This document shows positions 16,733 through 26,130 of a DNA stretch of 32,221 bases, piece by piece. Source of the stretch: Candidatus Neomarinimicrobiota bacterium (lineage in GTDB: Bacteria; Fidelibacterota; Marinisomatia; Marinisomatales; S15-B10). Within the stretch, counting starts at the first letter, position 1, and each line of letters begins with the position of its first letter. The stretch covers positions 1 to 32,221 of the forward strand of contig DTTI01000044.1 in the NCBI GenBank assembly GCA_012964825.1, written 5' to 3'. Both the position numbers and the translations under genes were made by a program. The notes beneath the pieces are model-generated. The model worked only from the letters and a program-made list of their open reading frames with translations. It did not search any database and had not been told where the DNA came from.

Positions 16733-17587
16733 TTATAGTTTAACAGGTTTCACTGACTGACTCAAATCCTTATCCAGCATAACCATATGATTCCCCGGGA
16801 CCAGGTGCCAGTCTTCGGCTACATCCGTCAATTTCTCTGATACAATCATGATACAATCATTCTCCGGTTTCCCCTGAACGATACGACAGACTCCTTCATC
16901 ACACTCAAAACGTCCCCGGCCTGAATGATAAAGGGTGTGAGGCTCCAGTTTCTCATCAGAGACATACCGGGTAGTTACCATCCTCTCCCCATCACTCAAC
17001 AGGCCATTCAAATAGAAAGGACGGTCAATACTGTGTTCATTAAGTAATTCAGTCAGTTCCTTCAGGGCTTTAATGTATGCCTCTGCCATATGATTAACTG
17101 TTAGGTCACCATGGGCGTCAAGATACTGTAATATGAGTGCAAAGAAATGTTCTGAGTCCGTGTCTCCCTTGATCCAATCATAGATGCCATCTGACAGGCG
17201 CATCCTGAGTGCCCGCTTGATCACATTAAAGCCAGCAATGGAACCGTTGTGCATAAAGAGAAGTTTCCCGTACTGAAAGGGGTGACAGTTAGACTCAGAG
17301 ACCCTCCCGTGTGTAGCGGCCCGGACGTGTGCAAAAATTGAACCGGAACGGATCTTGGGTGAAAGATTACGGAGGTTCTTGTTGTTCCAAGCCGGCTGGA
17401 TGGAAGTGAATACTGCCGGTGTCGGTTCCAGTTCAGGTGAATACCAGCCTACCCCAAAACCATCACCGTTAAGCGGCTCCTCTCTTTCCCGCGCTCTGAA
17501 ACTCTGGTTAATGAGAGAATTCTTAGGGCGATAAAGCAGCTTGTCCAGTTTGATAGGCGTGCCCCTGTAGGCCAAGAATCTGCACAT
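16733..17587 (-). CDS. Class II glutamine amidotransferase (YafJ/EgtC-like)
   Basis: The 284-residue protein begins Met-Cys, and Cys2 would be the N-terminal nucleophile after methionine removal. The class II core is present: NGDGFGVGWY near 40-49, HVRAATHG near 87-94, and NCHPFQYG...MHNGSIAGF near 100-120. The C-terminal half is less conserved. Such proteins hydrolyse the amide of glutamine or a gamma-glutamyl bond; in mycobacteria the related EgtC acts in ergothioneine synthesis. No egtB, egtD or similar gene is in the window, so that role is not supported. It lies three bases after the SDR gene. Confidence 0.9.
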   Translation of the reverse strand: MCRFLAYRGTPIKLDKLLYRPKNSLINQSFRAREREEPLNGDGFGVGWYSPELEPTPAVFTSIQPAWNNKNLRNLSPKIRSGSIFAHVRAATHGRVSESNCHPFQYGKLLFMHNGSIAGFNVIKRALRMRLSDGIYDWIKGDTDSEHFFALILQYLDAHGDLTVNHMAEAYIKALKELTELLNEHSIDRPFYLNGLLSDGERMVTTRYVSDEKLEPHTLYHSGRGRFECDEGVCRIVQGKPENDCIMIVSEKLTDVAEDWHLVPGNHMVMLDKDLSQSVKPVKL

Positions 17588-17590
17588 GTT

Positions 17591-18385
17591 TCAGGGCTGG
17601 GATTTTGATATCATTCCCGCCACCACAATAACCCACTTCCTAGGAAACAAACGTATCGTAAATGCCAGGAAACGGTTCAAGCCGCCGTGGATAACAGATG
17701 GCTTTTTACCCAAATTTTCCAGAGCTGTATCCACAACATTATCTGGGGTTTCCCACAGAATACCACCCACATCTTCATTCAGTCCCGCAGCTTTTTGAAA
17801 TTCTGTCTTAGTGTAGCCGGGAGAGAGAGCCATGGCATCAATACCCAATTTCCTGTATTCCTGCCAAAGCCCTTCGCCCATGAAAAGATTAAATACCTTG
17901 GTGGCACTGTAAACCGAGAAAAAAGGTGTAGCCTGATAAGCGGCCGTAGATGCCACAAAAATAACAGCGCCCCGCCCTCGCTCAACCATTTTCGGTAAGA
18001 ATTTATGGGTCAAAACCACAGGTGCAAGGCAGTTAAGTTTAATCATATCTGCGTCCCGCTCAGGGCTTTTCTTATGGAACCGCCCCAAATGACCGAACCC
18101 TGCATTATTCACCAGAAGTCCCACCTCCAGGTCGGCCATCGCTGTTTCAAGCCTTTCGGCGGCATCAGACTGTGTCAGGTCAAGGGGCACGGAACGGGTG
18201 GAGACACCGTTATTTTTTTCCAGTTCACTGCCCAACGTTTCCAGCTTTTCTCCCCGACGAGCTACCATGGCAATATTCATTCCTTTTGCCGCCAACTGGC
18301 GGCAAAATTCTTCACCGATACCGGCGGAAGCTCCCGTCACCAAGGCCCAGTCGCCGTAGCGTTCTTTCCAGCTTCCGTTCAACAT
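17591..18385 (-). CDS. Short-chain dehydrogenase/reductase (SDR)
   Basis: I use the ATG at 18385 (264 residues), where TGATG overlaps the Usp stop; a GTG one codon upstream is also possible. The classical SDR features are the cofactor loop TGASAGIG (17-24), NNAG (93-96), catalytic Ser146, and Tyr159-x3-Lys163 (YSATK). An arginine pair (VARRGEK) after the second strand favours NADP(H). The C-terminal extension of about 40 residues has a hydrophobic stretch (FLAFTIRLFPRKWVIVVAGM), suggesting membrane association. The substrate is unknown. The position downstream of a Usp gene suggests a stress or general metabolic role. Confidence 0.93.
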   Translation of the reverse strand: MLNGSWKERYGDWALVTGASAGIGEEFCRQLAAKGMNIAMVARRGEKLETLGSELEKNNGVSTRSVPLDLTQSDAAERLETAMADLEVGLLVNNAGFGHLGRFHKKSPERDADMIKLNCLAPVVLTHKFLPKMVERGRGAVIFVASTAAYQATPFFSVYSATKVFNLFMGEGLWQEYRKLGIDAMALSPGYTKTEFQKAAGLNEDVGGILWETPDNVVDTALENLGKKPSVIHGGLNRFLAFTIRLFPRKWVIVVAGMISKSQP

Positions 18386-19269
18386 CACTTATCCTTCACC
18401 ACAAGAATTGGGCAATTGGCTTTTTCCAGAGTTTTCATAGGTTTGCTCCCCAAAAAGAATTTAACAAGGGCGGACCTACTGGAGGCACCCATAACAATGA
18501 GATGAGTTTCACCGGCCGTTTCAATAAAAGTCTTAACCGGGTCACCCGTGATGAATTTCTGTTCATGATCTACTTGCTGGGACTCCAGATGACTCGATGC
18601 TGATTCTGCCGCCCCGCTGTAGCCCGGCCCAAATTCTTCTGTCTTTGATACGGTCATGACAGTAACTGGAAAATTCATCTGTTTTGCAATGATGGCACCG
18701 AAACGGACTGCCCGATCGGTGGCAGAGGAGTCATCCACGCAAAGAAGAATTCTGTATTTTCGGTCCAGGTCTACATTCTTTATCACTAAGACAGAAGTGG
18801 GGAGATACTGGAGCAGATCGTGAGCCATATTTCTCCCTTTACTACCCCCTATGATAGATACTGTATATTCATCCTCACTGCACTCCCGGCGGAGTTCATC
18901 AATAATTTCACCTTCCCGCAAAATAAGATCTATATCCTGACCATAGCTTCCGGGCAAGACCATCCGGTAACGGTCTTTCTCCTCCACCATGTTGAGAGGG
19001 TTGAATCCGTTTTCATCCAAATTCTCCAGAAAACCGGAGCTCTTGAGATCATAAAATGCCCACCTCAGCACATCGATCCCAGGATGATAGATCTCCCATT
19101 TTGCCAGGGTATCTCGGGCAAGGGAAACTCGGCCGGCGTAAAGTTCTTTCGGCTTAGGACCCACATAGACCACCGCCAACTGAGCACCGAATGACTTGGC
19201 CACCCTGGAACCCATCCGCAGAGTGGGTCCGGAATATTCCTGACTGCTGACCGCTAAGAGAAACTTCAT
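18385..19269 (-). CDS. Tandem universal stress protein (UspA family)
   Basis: The 294-residue protein has two Usp-like domains. The first (about 1-165) starts KFLLAVSSQEYSG and ends with SVLVIKN; the second (about 170-294) starts YRILLCVDDSSATDRAVRFGA and carries MGASSRSALVKFFLGS near 265-280, which matches the nucleotide-binding loop, then CPILVVKDK. The first domain has a long insert and lacks a clean loop, so only the second probably binds ATP. Usp proteins are cytoplasmic and induced by stress, energy or redox change. The gene overlaps the SDR start by one to four bases. Confidence 0.88.
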   Translation of the reverse strand: MKFLLAVSSQEYSGPTLRMGSRVAKSFGAQLAVVYVGPKPKELYAGRVSLARDTLAKWEIYHPGIDVLRWAFYDLKSSGFLENLDENGFNPLNMVEEKDRYRMVLPGSYGQDIDLILREGEIIDELRRECSEDEYTVSIIGGSKGRNMAHDLLQYLPTSVLVIKNVDLDRKYRILLCVDDSSATDRAVRFGAIIAKQMNFPVTVMTVSKTEEFGPGYSGAAESASSHLESQQVDHEQKFITGDPVKTFIETAGETHLIVMGASSRSALVKFFLGSKPMKTLEKANCPILVVKDK

Positions 19270-19340
19270 AACCTTTTTGTGACTACGGATGGGGTTTTTA
19301 TTGCCATGTGTGCTTCCGGTTTCATTAGTTCAATATACAC

Positions 19341-20735
19341 TTATCCCATTAACGGCCAAAACAGATGAATAAAAAGCAGCAATACAACAATGGACATGAC
19401 AGTCATTTTCCAGCCGCCACGGAGAAAATCCGACGGTTTTATCAGTCCGCTGGAATGAATGATCATGCAGGTTGGAGATGCCACAACAGTGAGATAGGCG
19501 AATGCCGATGCTAGAGCGGTTGAGAGTGCTATCATAACTGCGTCACCGCCCATATTCAGAACGATTGGTCCAAGAACAGCGACCGTGGCTGCATTACTTA
19601 GGAAATTTGTCAATCCCGCGGTAAGAAAAACCGAGACGAAGGATCTTGAAAAATCGATATTGGGGGAAATCACTCCAAGTCTTTCGATAACATTGTTCGC
19701 AACCCAGAGCGCGGCACCGGTATCCTTCATCTGAATCCCGATGGAGATGGCCGCACCGAAAAGCATGATAACACCCCAGTTGGTGTTCCGGTTCAGATCT
19801 CGCCATTCTACCAGTCCGATCACAAGATATATAACTACACCCAAGAGCGCCACGATACCGAGACCGATCTTTGGGCTCAAAAATACCCACCCCAAAAAGA
19901 CCAAAATAAACACCCCAATAGCGGTTACCTGACTCCCGGTGATGTCGCCGGATTTTGCCACCTGAACCTTCAATTTTCTCACAGCTGAATCCAGGATCGT
20001 TTTTTCGGGACGAAACGTCCACCATAGGATCATAGTGGCAAGGGGAATCTCAATGAGAAGTATGGGGTAGGCATATTTCATCCATTCCAGATAGGAGATG
20101 TTTCCCATACCAAATTGAGAAAGATATCCAATCATTATCACATTTCGGCCCCCGCCTGAAGGTGTCCCTATGGAACCCATGGCACTGCCGTATGCAATCG
20201 AAAAGAGGATAAGAGTAGTGAGACCGGTGACCTTTTTGGGATCGTGACTGGTGTGCCGAACCAGTGTCAGGCCTACAGGCATCATCATGGCTGTCACCGT
20301 ATGTTCCCCTATAAAAGAAGAAAGCAGAGCACAGACAGCAACGAAACCAGCGATGATGCGCCACGTTTTGTGCCCCGTAATATTGATAATTCCCAAGGCA
20401 AGACGCGTATCAAGACCTTGAGAAACGATGGCCACCGCCAGCATGAGTGAACCCATAATAAAGAAAACAGCGTCACTCATGAACGAAGAGGCAACCTGGT
20501 TTGGCGTAGCAATCCCGAACAGTACCTGAAAGACCAAAATGAGCATCGCCACTGCAGGGAGTGGAATGGGCTCAAAAATGATAAGAATAATAGTGGAAAG
20601 AACAATAATGAGAGTATGATACCCTTCAGACGTCAGGCCGTGAGGCGTAGGGAAAAGGTACAGGACGGTACCGAGAAAAAGAGTAATAAGGAGCCACTTT
20701 TTTTGAGTGGCCCAGTAGATGATATTTAAGATCAC
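19341..20735 (-). CDS. SLC13/DASS-family anion permease
   Basis: The 464-residue protein has 11-12 predicted TM segments. Family signatures are IGTPSGGGRNVIM in the first half and FLSNAATVAVLGPI in the second, matching the two repeated Ser-Asn-Thr-type motifs that bind sodium and substrate; the usual Asn-Thr positions are altered. The end has ASPTCMIIHSSG. The family carries dicarboxylates, sulfate or related anions, usually with sodium. It starts with GTG, with no strong ribosome site. It lies 41 bases downstream of the molybdoenzyme gene, no terminator is visible between them, and so it may belong to the sulfur operon and move sulfate or sulfite. That substrate is inference. Confidence 0.9.
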   Translation of the reverse strand: MILNIIYWATQKKWLLITLFLGTVLYLFPTPHGLTSEGYHTLIIVLSTIILIIFEPIPLPAVAMLILVFQVLFGIATPNQVASSFMSDAVFFIMGSLMLAVAIVSQGLDTRLALGIINITGHKTWRIIAGFVAVCALLSSFIGEHTVTAMMMPVGLTLVRHTSHDPKKVTGLTTLILFSIAYGSAMGSIGTPSGGGRNVIMIGYLSQFGMGNISYLEWMKYAYPILLIEIPLATMILWWTFRPEKTILDSAVRKLKVQVAKSGDITGSQVTAIGVFILVFLGWVFLSPKIGLGIVALLGVVIYLVIGLVEWRDLNRNTNWGVIMLFGAAISIGIQMKDTGAALWVANNVIERLGVISPNIDFSRSFVSVFLTAGLTNFLSNAATVAVLGPIVLNMGGDAVMIALSTALASAFAYLTVVASPTCMIIHSSGLIKPSDFLRGGWKMTVMSIVVLLLFIHLFWPLMG

Positions 20736-20776
20736 AAGATTTGCTTCACTTCAGTGCCTGCTACAAAAATGATTTC

Positions 20777-23617
20777 CTATTTTACATAATAGGATTCATC
20801 AGCTGGTCGGAGGGTTCTCGCCATCCAAAGTGGTCGTCGAAGACCTCCGGGTCCCGGACCCGGCCGCGTCATCTCCAACCACTCTTTGTAGATCTCAAAA
20901 GACCTGTTCGTGTCCACCTGAATATCTCCATATTTCTCATTTGGGCCAGGAAGGGAGAGTCTCACCTTCTGATGCCAGCAATGCATCCCTGAAATAGGGT
21001 CTGGGTGAACAGGAAAAGTAATATTCTGGTGAACACCGCCATCCCGCCACCAGATCCGTTTTGAATCTGAATCGCCGCTTTCAAAGGGCTGAACCAACTC
21101 CGATAGTTTCATCTTCCATTTGCCTTCCTGTGACTCTTCCATTTTTACCGTACTGGTCATCCAGCTGTTGCCCGAGGGATCCTGTGACCTGCGCCAGCGG
21201 CCTGTATGGTGGGAACAGGCCACCACATCAGGTTTGATGGCTTCCGTGATCCACACCTTATCGATAAAATAACCAATATCTGTTTCAACTTTCACAAGAT
21301 CGCCTGACCGCTTCAATCCGATGTGGATCGCTGTCTTTGGGTGCATCCAGACTGGGTTTCGGTGTGAAATCTCCGCTAGCCATTTGGCATTGCCTGACCT
21401 GCTGTGAATTAGTGTGGGCAAACGGAATGTGGGCACCAAAACATACTCATTCCTAGATCGGTCTAGGCTGTCCGGATGGATATGACTCTTTATGTAGCCT
21501 GGAATTGTCTGGTCATTCCACTTCCACCGAGCCATGGTATCGGAATAGAATTCCTGCTTTTTGGACGGGGTGGGGAAACCACACACAGCTGTACCGTTAT
21601 CACGAATTGCTACCACCTTGCCATCCTTAATAAATTGACCGAAATCGTTCAGCTCCGCCCCTTCCGTATCAGCGGTACCGAGATGCTTAGCGTAAGAAGA
21701 GGCTTCTACCTCAAAGGCGCCGAATTTCCGCATATATTCCAACGGGGAAAGATTTTCATTTTTCGCTGCCCCTGTAAGACCAGGAATGTTTTCAAAGATG
21801 TACTGATAATATTCATCAATGTTGATCTTTTCACCATTCCGGTAAGGGGACTTGAAATGGTCCCGTATACCCAACGATTCATCGGGGTCCATCTTCCAGG
21901 AAAGCTCGATCCAGAATTCATCCTCTTCCCACACCTCACCGGGGTTCACCTCGTGGGTGAACTGAACCTCTCTCCCTTCCCGCCGAGCATACTCTCTCAA
22001 TACCGGTTGGCGAAAGGCGATCCAGACAGAGGAATGTGTTTCATAGGAGTTGAGATCGTGGCGTTCGCTGGCGTGGCCCATGGGCAGAACATAATCAGCC
22101 CAGTAGGCAGTCTCGTTCCAGGTGGGTGTCAGGGCAACATGACATTTGATTTTGGACTCATCCCGTAGTACCTCGATCCAACTGAACCCGTCCGGATAGG
22201 TCCAGACAGGATTAAAGACCCGTGTGAAATAAACATCAAGTTCTCCCCTGCCATCTTTGAGGAAGTGCGGAAGAAGAAAACTCAGTTCATGATGTGCCAA
22301 GGGATATTCCATGGGGTACTGGAGAATATTCCAGAATTTTTGTGCCGGTGGCGTGTCAAAGAATGTCGGTTTGAACTTGTTCCATCCGCTTGGTGAGGTC
22401 CCTCCCTCCGTACCCACACTCCCGGTCAGAACGTTGAGAAAATGGAGACACCGGGCCACCTGCCAGCCACCTAAATTACCGCTTCCCGCTGAACGCCAGT
22501 TGTGGGTTGCCAGCTGGGTACCCGCTTCAGCCACGTGCTGTGCCGCTTCAACAATTTTTTCCGCCTCCACCCCAGCTTCTTGGGCGGCGAACTGAGGTGT
22601 GAATTCGGCATATTCCTCTTTTATCCGTTTAATGAAATTGTCGAAAATGACCTCATCCCCGGGATGGACCTTCTGAAGATAGTCGTGCCAGTTCACCCAC
22701 GTCTCCATGAATTGTCTATCGTACCTACCTTCATCCAGGATGATCTTTGCCATAGACAGTAGAACAGCCGCTTCCGATCCGGGATATGTGGGCAGCCAGA
22801 TATCGGCCATACTGGCTGTATTGGAGAGGCGCGGATCCATCACAATAAGTTTTGCTCCGTTCATCATCCCCTCAATAATCCGCTGGGCATGTGGATTGAA
22901 ATAGTGGCCGGTTTCAAGATGAGAACTGATGAGGAGAATAGTCTTGGCATTGGCGTGATCGGGAGACGGGCGGTCAAAAAAGTGCCACAAAGCGTACCCT
23001 AGCCGGGCACCGGCGGAGCAGATGTTTGTGTGTGAATTGTGGCCGTCCACACCCCAGGCCTGGATTACTCGCTCGGTATAACCCTCGTGTCCCGGGCGAC
23101 CCACATGATAAACAACGGAGTTGTGACGCTTTGCTTTCAGGGAATTGTGTATCTGCCCAGCAATGTCGTCCAAGGCGGCTTCCCAGGATACTTTCTCCCA
23201 CTGACCGGACCCTCTCTCCCCTTTCCTTTTCAGGGGATAAAGAATGCGCTCCTCATCGTTGATCTGGTTAATGGTGGCAGGGCCTTTGGCACAAAGTCGC
23301 CCCCGGCTGGCTGGGTGGTAAGGATTTCCCTCAAATTTCCGGACATTACCGGACTGCTTGTCCACGTAAGCCAGTAGACCACAGGCAGATTCGCAGTTAA
23401 AACAGGTAGTGGGAACAATGGAATAATTTTTCTTTTCCCGCCGCGGCCAGGAACCAGCGTCATATTCCGTCCAGTCATGCCACTGTTCCGGAGACGGATA
23501 TTTGGAAAAATCACCTTCAGAAACGGGCAGGTCGCCTGGAGTCGGTTCAATGGTTTCCAAAATTCCAAGCGATTCGCAAGCTTTTTCTATTAACGATTTT
23601 TTCAGACTGGTTGTCAC
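20777..23617 (-). CDS. Molybdopterin oxidoreductase catalytic subunit (Psr/Phs/Soe-like)
   Basis: The 946-residue protein belongs to the DMSO-reductase (CISM) family. It has an N-terminal [4Fe-4S] site with Cys72, 75, 79 and 109 (CxxCxxxC...LCAKG). Cys200 in NICSAGARLG aligns with the cysteine Mo ligand of Psr/Phs/Nap-type enzymes, not Ser or Asp. The dinucleotide-binding domain spans about 725-900. No twin-arginine signal precedes the cluster; the only RR (59-60, SWPRREKK) lies too far in and lacks a hydrophobic stretch. So it is probably cytoplasmic, like the sulfite dehydrogenase SoeA, rather than periplasmic PsrA. The start is GTG with no clear ribosome site, three bases after the FeS/NrfD gene. 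The substrate (polysulfide, thiosulfate or sulfite) is undecided. Confidence 0.93.
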   Translation of the reverse strand: MTTSLKKSLIEKACESLGILETIEPTPGDLPVSEGDFSKYPSPEQWHDWTEYDAGSWPRREKKNYSIVPTTCFNCESACGLLAYVDKQSGNVRKFEGNPYHPASRGRLCAKGPATINQINDEERILYPLKRKGERGSGQWEKVSWEAALDDIAGQIHNSLKAKRHNSVVYHVGRPGHEGYTERVIQAWGVDGHNSHTNICSAGARLGYALWHFFDRPSPDHANAKTILLISSHLETGHYFNPHAQRIIEGMMNGAKLIVMDPRLSNTASMADIWLPTYPGSEAAVLLSMAKIILDEGRYDRQFMETWVNWHDYLQKVHPGDEVIFDNFIKRIKEEYAEFTPQFAAQEAGVEAEKIVEAAQHVAEAGTQLATHNWRSAGSGNLGGWQVARCLHFLNVLTGSVGTEGGTSPSGWNKFKPTFFDTPPAQKFWNILQYPMEYPLAHHELSFLLPHFLKDGRGELDVYFTRVFNPVWTYPDGFSWIEVLRDESKIKCHVALTPTWNETAYWADYVLPMGHASERHDLNSYETHSSVWIAFRQPVLREYARREGREVQFTHEVNPGEVWEEDEFWIELSWKMDPDESLGIRDHFKSPYRNGEKINIDEYYQYIFENIPGLTGAAKNENLSPLEYMRKFGAFEVEASSYAKHLGTADTEGAELNDFGQFIKDGKVVAIRDNGTAVCGFPTPSKKQEFYSDTMARWKWNDQTIPGYIKSHIHPDSLDRSRNEYVLVPTFRLPTLIHSRSGNAKWLAEISHRNPVWMHPKTAIHIGLKRSGDLVKVETDIGYFIDKVWITEAIKPDVVACSHHTGRWRRSQDPSGNSWMTSTVKMEESQEGKWKMKLSELVQPFESGDSDSKRIWWRDGGVHQNITFPVHPDPISGMHCWHQKVRLSLPGPNEKYGDIQVDTNRSFEIYKEWLEMTRPGPGPGGLRRPLWMARTLRPADESYYVK

Positions 23618-23620
23618 AGG

Positions 23621-25216
23621 TTAACTCAAGGCTATCAGTTGAGGGACTCTAATCCAGATATGTTCCGTTACAAGAATTCCAGCAAGAAGTACCAGCACAG
23701 AGATCTGAATCGGAACGACCGTCACGCCGACAAACAAAATGATCAGAGGGATGACTCTTGTCAGCCCGATTGCCATCCAGAAGGGTGCTGCATACCGTCC
23801 ACGAAGGATCATCTGAGCGGCGGTCCGGGCGTCATCGGTCAGTCTTGAGGAAGTAAGCTCTGCCGCGAAAATAGCGAGATTAAGAAGAAGCAAACCCACC
23901 ATAAATAAAGCAAGTCCCGTTGAAATCCCGCCCGTTAGCAGTGCAATACCGGCTCCGCCGGCCAGAAGGGCGTGTATAACCATCTGATAAGGGGCCATAT
24001 GAGACTGCCAGAAATCCCGCCCCTTGGCCTGGGCGAAAAGGAAGGCGGTATAAACGGCAGAAAAAAGAGCCAGGGCCGCACCTACCCACTCAAGCCAGGC
24101 GAGGTTCATAAGGTTCAGATAACTGTTCAAAAGAAGCAGTGTCAGCACACCTCCAAAGCACACAAGGCCGTAGGCCCCTTTCACCAACCAGGAGGTCCAT
24201 TGAGGCCGGAGAATGACATAAAGAAACCGCCTTGGCTGGTCCAAATCCTTGACCAACAGGACGGTGGTAAGCAGTAAAAATATGAGTGAACCCCAAAGGG
24301 AGTTTATCTCGGCAGCAGGAGAAAATGTTGCCCACCCCATAAGTTTGGAGAAAAAAGTCATAAAGAAAAGTCCGCTGGACATGGCCTTTGTCCAGACATA
24401 GGCTGAAACCTCCCATCCCCACAAAACACCTTTGCTGGGACTATCATAGACCCGGCGCGCATCACCGGATTTAAGTGTTTCAACAATTTCGTCAGGGGAG
24501 TTGCCTTTCTCTCTTTTTGCCCCCGCCTCCATGGCGAGCTGGATGAGCATATCTTTGGGATCTTTTTCGTTGGCCTTCTGTTCGGCAAAGTGGGAAAAAT
24601 GACCTACACCTTTATACTGTTCACTCCAGAGGTACTGGTCGTCAGGCTTCGCCGACATAGGATCCAGAGAAGCTTTGTCACCATTGATATAATAAAGTTT
24701 TGGTTTTGTCCCCTTCTCCGGTTTCCGGACCGTAACAGGCTCATTCTTCACCAGCTGGGAAATATTGGATTCTTCATTGTCCAAATCACCGAAAACAATG
24801 GCCTCTTCCGGGCAGACCACCACACAGGAAGGCTCTAACCCCACATCAATTCGGTGTGCACAAAAATTGCACTTTTCTGCCACGTGGTCGTCCGGGTCAA
24901 TATAAAGAGCATCATAAGGGCATGCCTGCATGCACGACTTGCAGGCGATACACCGTTGAGTGTCGAAATCGACAATACCGTTATCCCGATAATAAAGCGC
25001 GCTGGTAGGACATATTTCTACGCAGGGTGCTTCCTCACAATGGTTGCAGCGCAAAACAGAAAAGAGGCGCTGAGTGTCGGGGAAAGACCCCTTTTCTACA
25101 TACTTTACCCAGGTCCGGTTCACACCAATGGGCACCTCATGTTCGGACTTGCAGGCTACCGTACAGGCGTGGCAGCCAATACATTTCCTGTTATCGATGA
25201 GGAACCCGAGGTTCAT
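23621..25216 (-). CDS. Fused four-cluster ferredoxin and NrfD-type membrane subunit
   Basis: The 531-residue protein combines two subunits that are separate in most PsrABC or NrfCD systems. Residues 1-150 are a DmsB/PsrB-type ferredoxin with four [4Fe-4S] cysteine sets: 12/15/18/22, 57/60/65/69, 89/92/95/99 and 116/119/131/135. A charged linker (about 150-265) leads to an NrfD/PsrC-like membrane part of about eight helices (270-531) with the DLDQPRRF...WLVKGAYGL hallmark. It would pass electrons between the quinone pool and the Mo subunit. The ferredoxin has no signal peptide, so it should face the cytoplasm if the Mo subunit does. The start shares ATGA with the stop of the gene at 25213. Confidence 0.94.
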   Translation of the reverse strand: MNLGFLIDNRKCIGCHACTVACKSEHEVPIGVNRTWVKYVEKGSFPDTQRLFSVLRCNHCEEAPCVEICPTSALYYRDNGIVDFDTQRCIACKSCMQACPYDALYIDPDDHVAEKCNFCAHRIDVGLEPSCVVVCPEEAIVFGDLDNEESNISQLVKNEPVTVRKPEKGTKPKLYYINGDKASLDPMSAKPDDQYLWSEQYKGVGHFSHFAEQKANEKDPKDMLIQLAMEAGAKREKGNSPDEIVETLKSGDARRVYDSPSKGVLWGWEVSAYVWTKAMSSGLFFMTFFSKLMGWATFSPAAEINSLWGSLIFLLLTTVLLVKDLDQPRRFLYVILRPQWTSWLVKGAYGLVCFGGVLTLLLLNSYLNLMNLAWLEWVGAALALFSAVYTAFLFAQAKGRDFWQSHMAPYQMVIHALLAGGAGIALLTGGISTGLALFMVGLLLLNLAIFAAELTSSRLTDDARTAAQMILRGRYAAPFWMAIGLTRVIPLIILFVGVTVVPIQISVLVLLAGILVTEHIWIRVPQLIALS

Positions 25217-26130
25217 CTTCCTAACTCCAAAACAGAATTTTCAATATGTTTTGCCAGCTTTTTCAGCTTGGAGACCTGCCGACGGGTCAAATCGGGAAAT
25301 CCTGCAGGGATACGAAATAGGGGTGCTGGGGTAAAAATCCGTCCCTCAACTATCGCAATTTGCCAGGGATAAAAGGGTGTTCTTTTACGTTCATCCCGAT
25401 CCAAAATTTCAGCAATTTCACTTTCCTGAGGAATCTGGACACCAAAAAGTGTGGCATCCTTCCGCATGATATCAAACCTGTACAATTTTCCCAACCCCTT
25501 GGAGCTCTCTAAACTTTCTTCCACAAACTTAACAGCATCGACATGTTGTTCAAACTGCCCCAGTTCAATCATTTCATCACGGGTGGGGTAACGCCGAGAA
25601 TGCCGGTAGGTTTTCAGCTTTTCCGAAGTGAGTGGCTCAGACGCCCCAAAGGGGCGCATGAATCTTCCTCTCAACTGTGGTAACAGTCGGGGCAGGTCCG
25701 TTTTGAATTCCCCAACTGCTTTGCCCACTTTTGCGAAATCATCTTGCAAATAAAGATTCCCCCAGTAATCGATATTGGGAACCGAGAGATAAACCATATC
25801 TCCCTTCAAATCCAAAGCCAGGTGTAAGACACCTATAAAAAGCCCATAGTCGCCGCCATTCCTGGCGGCCTTTTTCAGATGTTTCGTTGTAATAATGAAC
25901 ATGTATCTGCCGGAATCATCAACAGGCCTGTATCTGCCCAAGATTTCCACATCATTCATAAAGAATTTTTGAATAATAGCTTCTTCAGTACCGTCAAAGT
26001 TTTTTCCCGTTTCTCCAAGAAGGATATAAGGCTGGAAGGTTTCCGATTGAGAAAAACCAGAGGTAGTTGCCAACAAAAGAGAAAAATAAAGTGACAGAGT
26101 TAAAAAGAAAAACCGGTCAGCTATTGTCAT
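25213..26130 (-). CDS. Exported protein of unknown function in the sulfur operon
   Basis: I choose the ATG at 26130 (305 residues): its first 27 residues form a clean signal peptide (hydrophobic core FFFLTLSLYFSLLLA). The earlier ATG at 26184 would put 18 charged residues before it inside the upstream gene. The mature protein is alpha/beta with conserved-looking segments ILGRYRPVDDSGRYMFIIT, HLALDLKGDMVYLSVPNIDYWGNLY and YPTRDEMIELGQFEQHV, and a proline/arginine-rich end. No metal, heme or cysteine motif is seen and I do not recognise the family. It overlaps the dioxygenase gene by 14 bases and the ferredoxin gene by 4, so it is firmly part of the operon. A periplasmic partner next to cytoplasmic enzymes is odd and deserves attention. 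Confidence 0.8.
   Translation of the reverse strand: MTIADRFFFLTLSLYFSLLLATTSGFSQSETFQPYILLGETGKNFDGTEEAIIQKFFMNDVEILGRYRPVDDSGRYMFIITTKHLKKAARNGGDYGLFIGVLHLALDLKGDMVYLSVPNIDYWGNLYLQDDFAKVGKAVGEFKTDLPRLLPQLRGRFMRPFGASEPLTSEKLKTYRHSRRYPTRDEMIELGQFEQHVDAVKFVEESLESSKGLGKLYRFDIMRKDATLFGVQIPQESEIAEILDRDERKRTPFYPWQIAIVEGRIFTPAPLFRIPAGFPDLTRRQVSKLKKLAKHIENSVLELGR

Noticed and set aside
16733-17587. Assignment as EgtC (ergothioneine)
   Set aside because: No egtB, egtD or egtA gene nearby; only the general class II amidotransferase core is supported.
23410-23450. Tat signal (RR at residues 59-60 of the Mo subunit)
   Set aside because: It is 60 residues in, with no hydrophobic stretch or AxA cleavage site after it, and directly precedes the first FeS cysteines.
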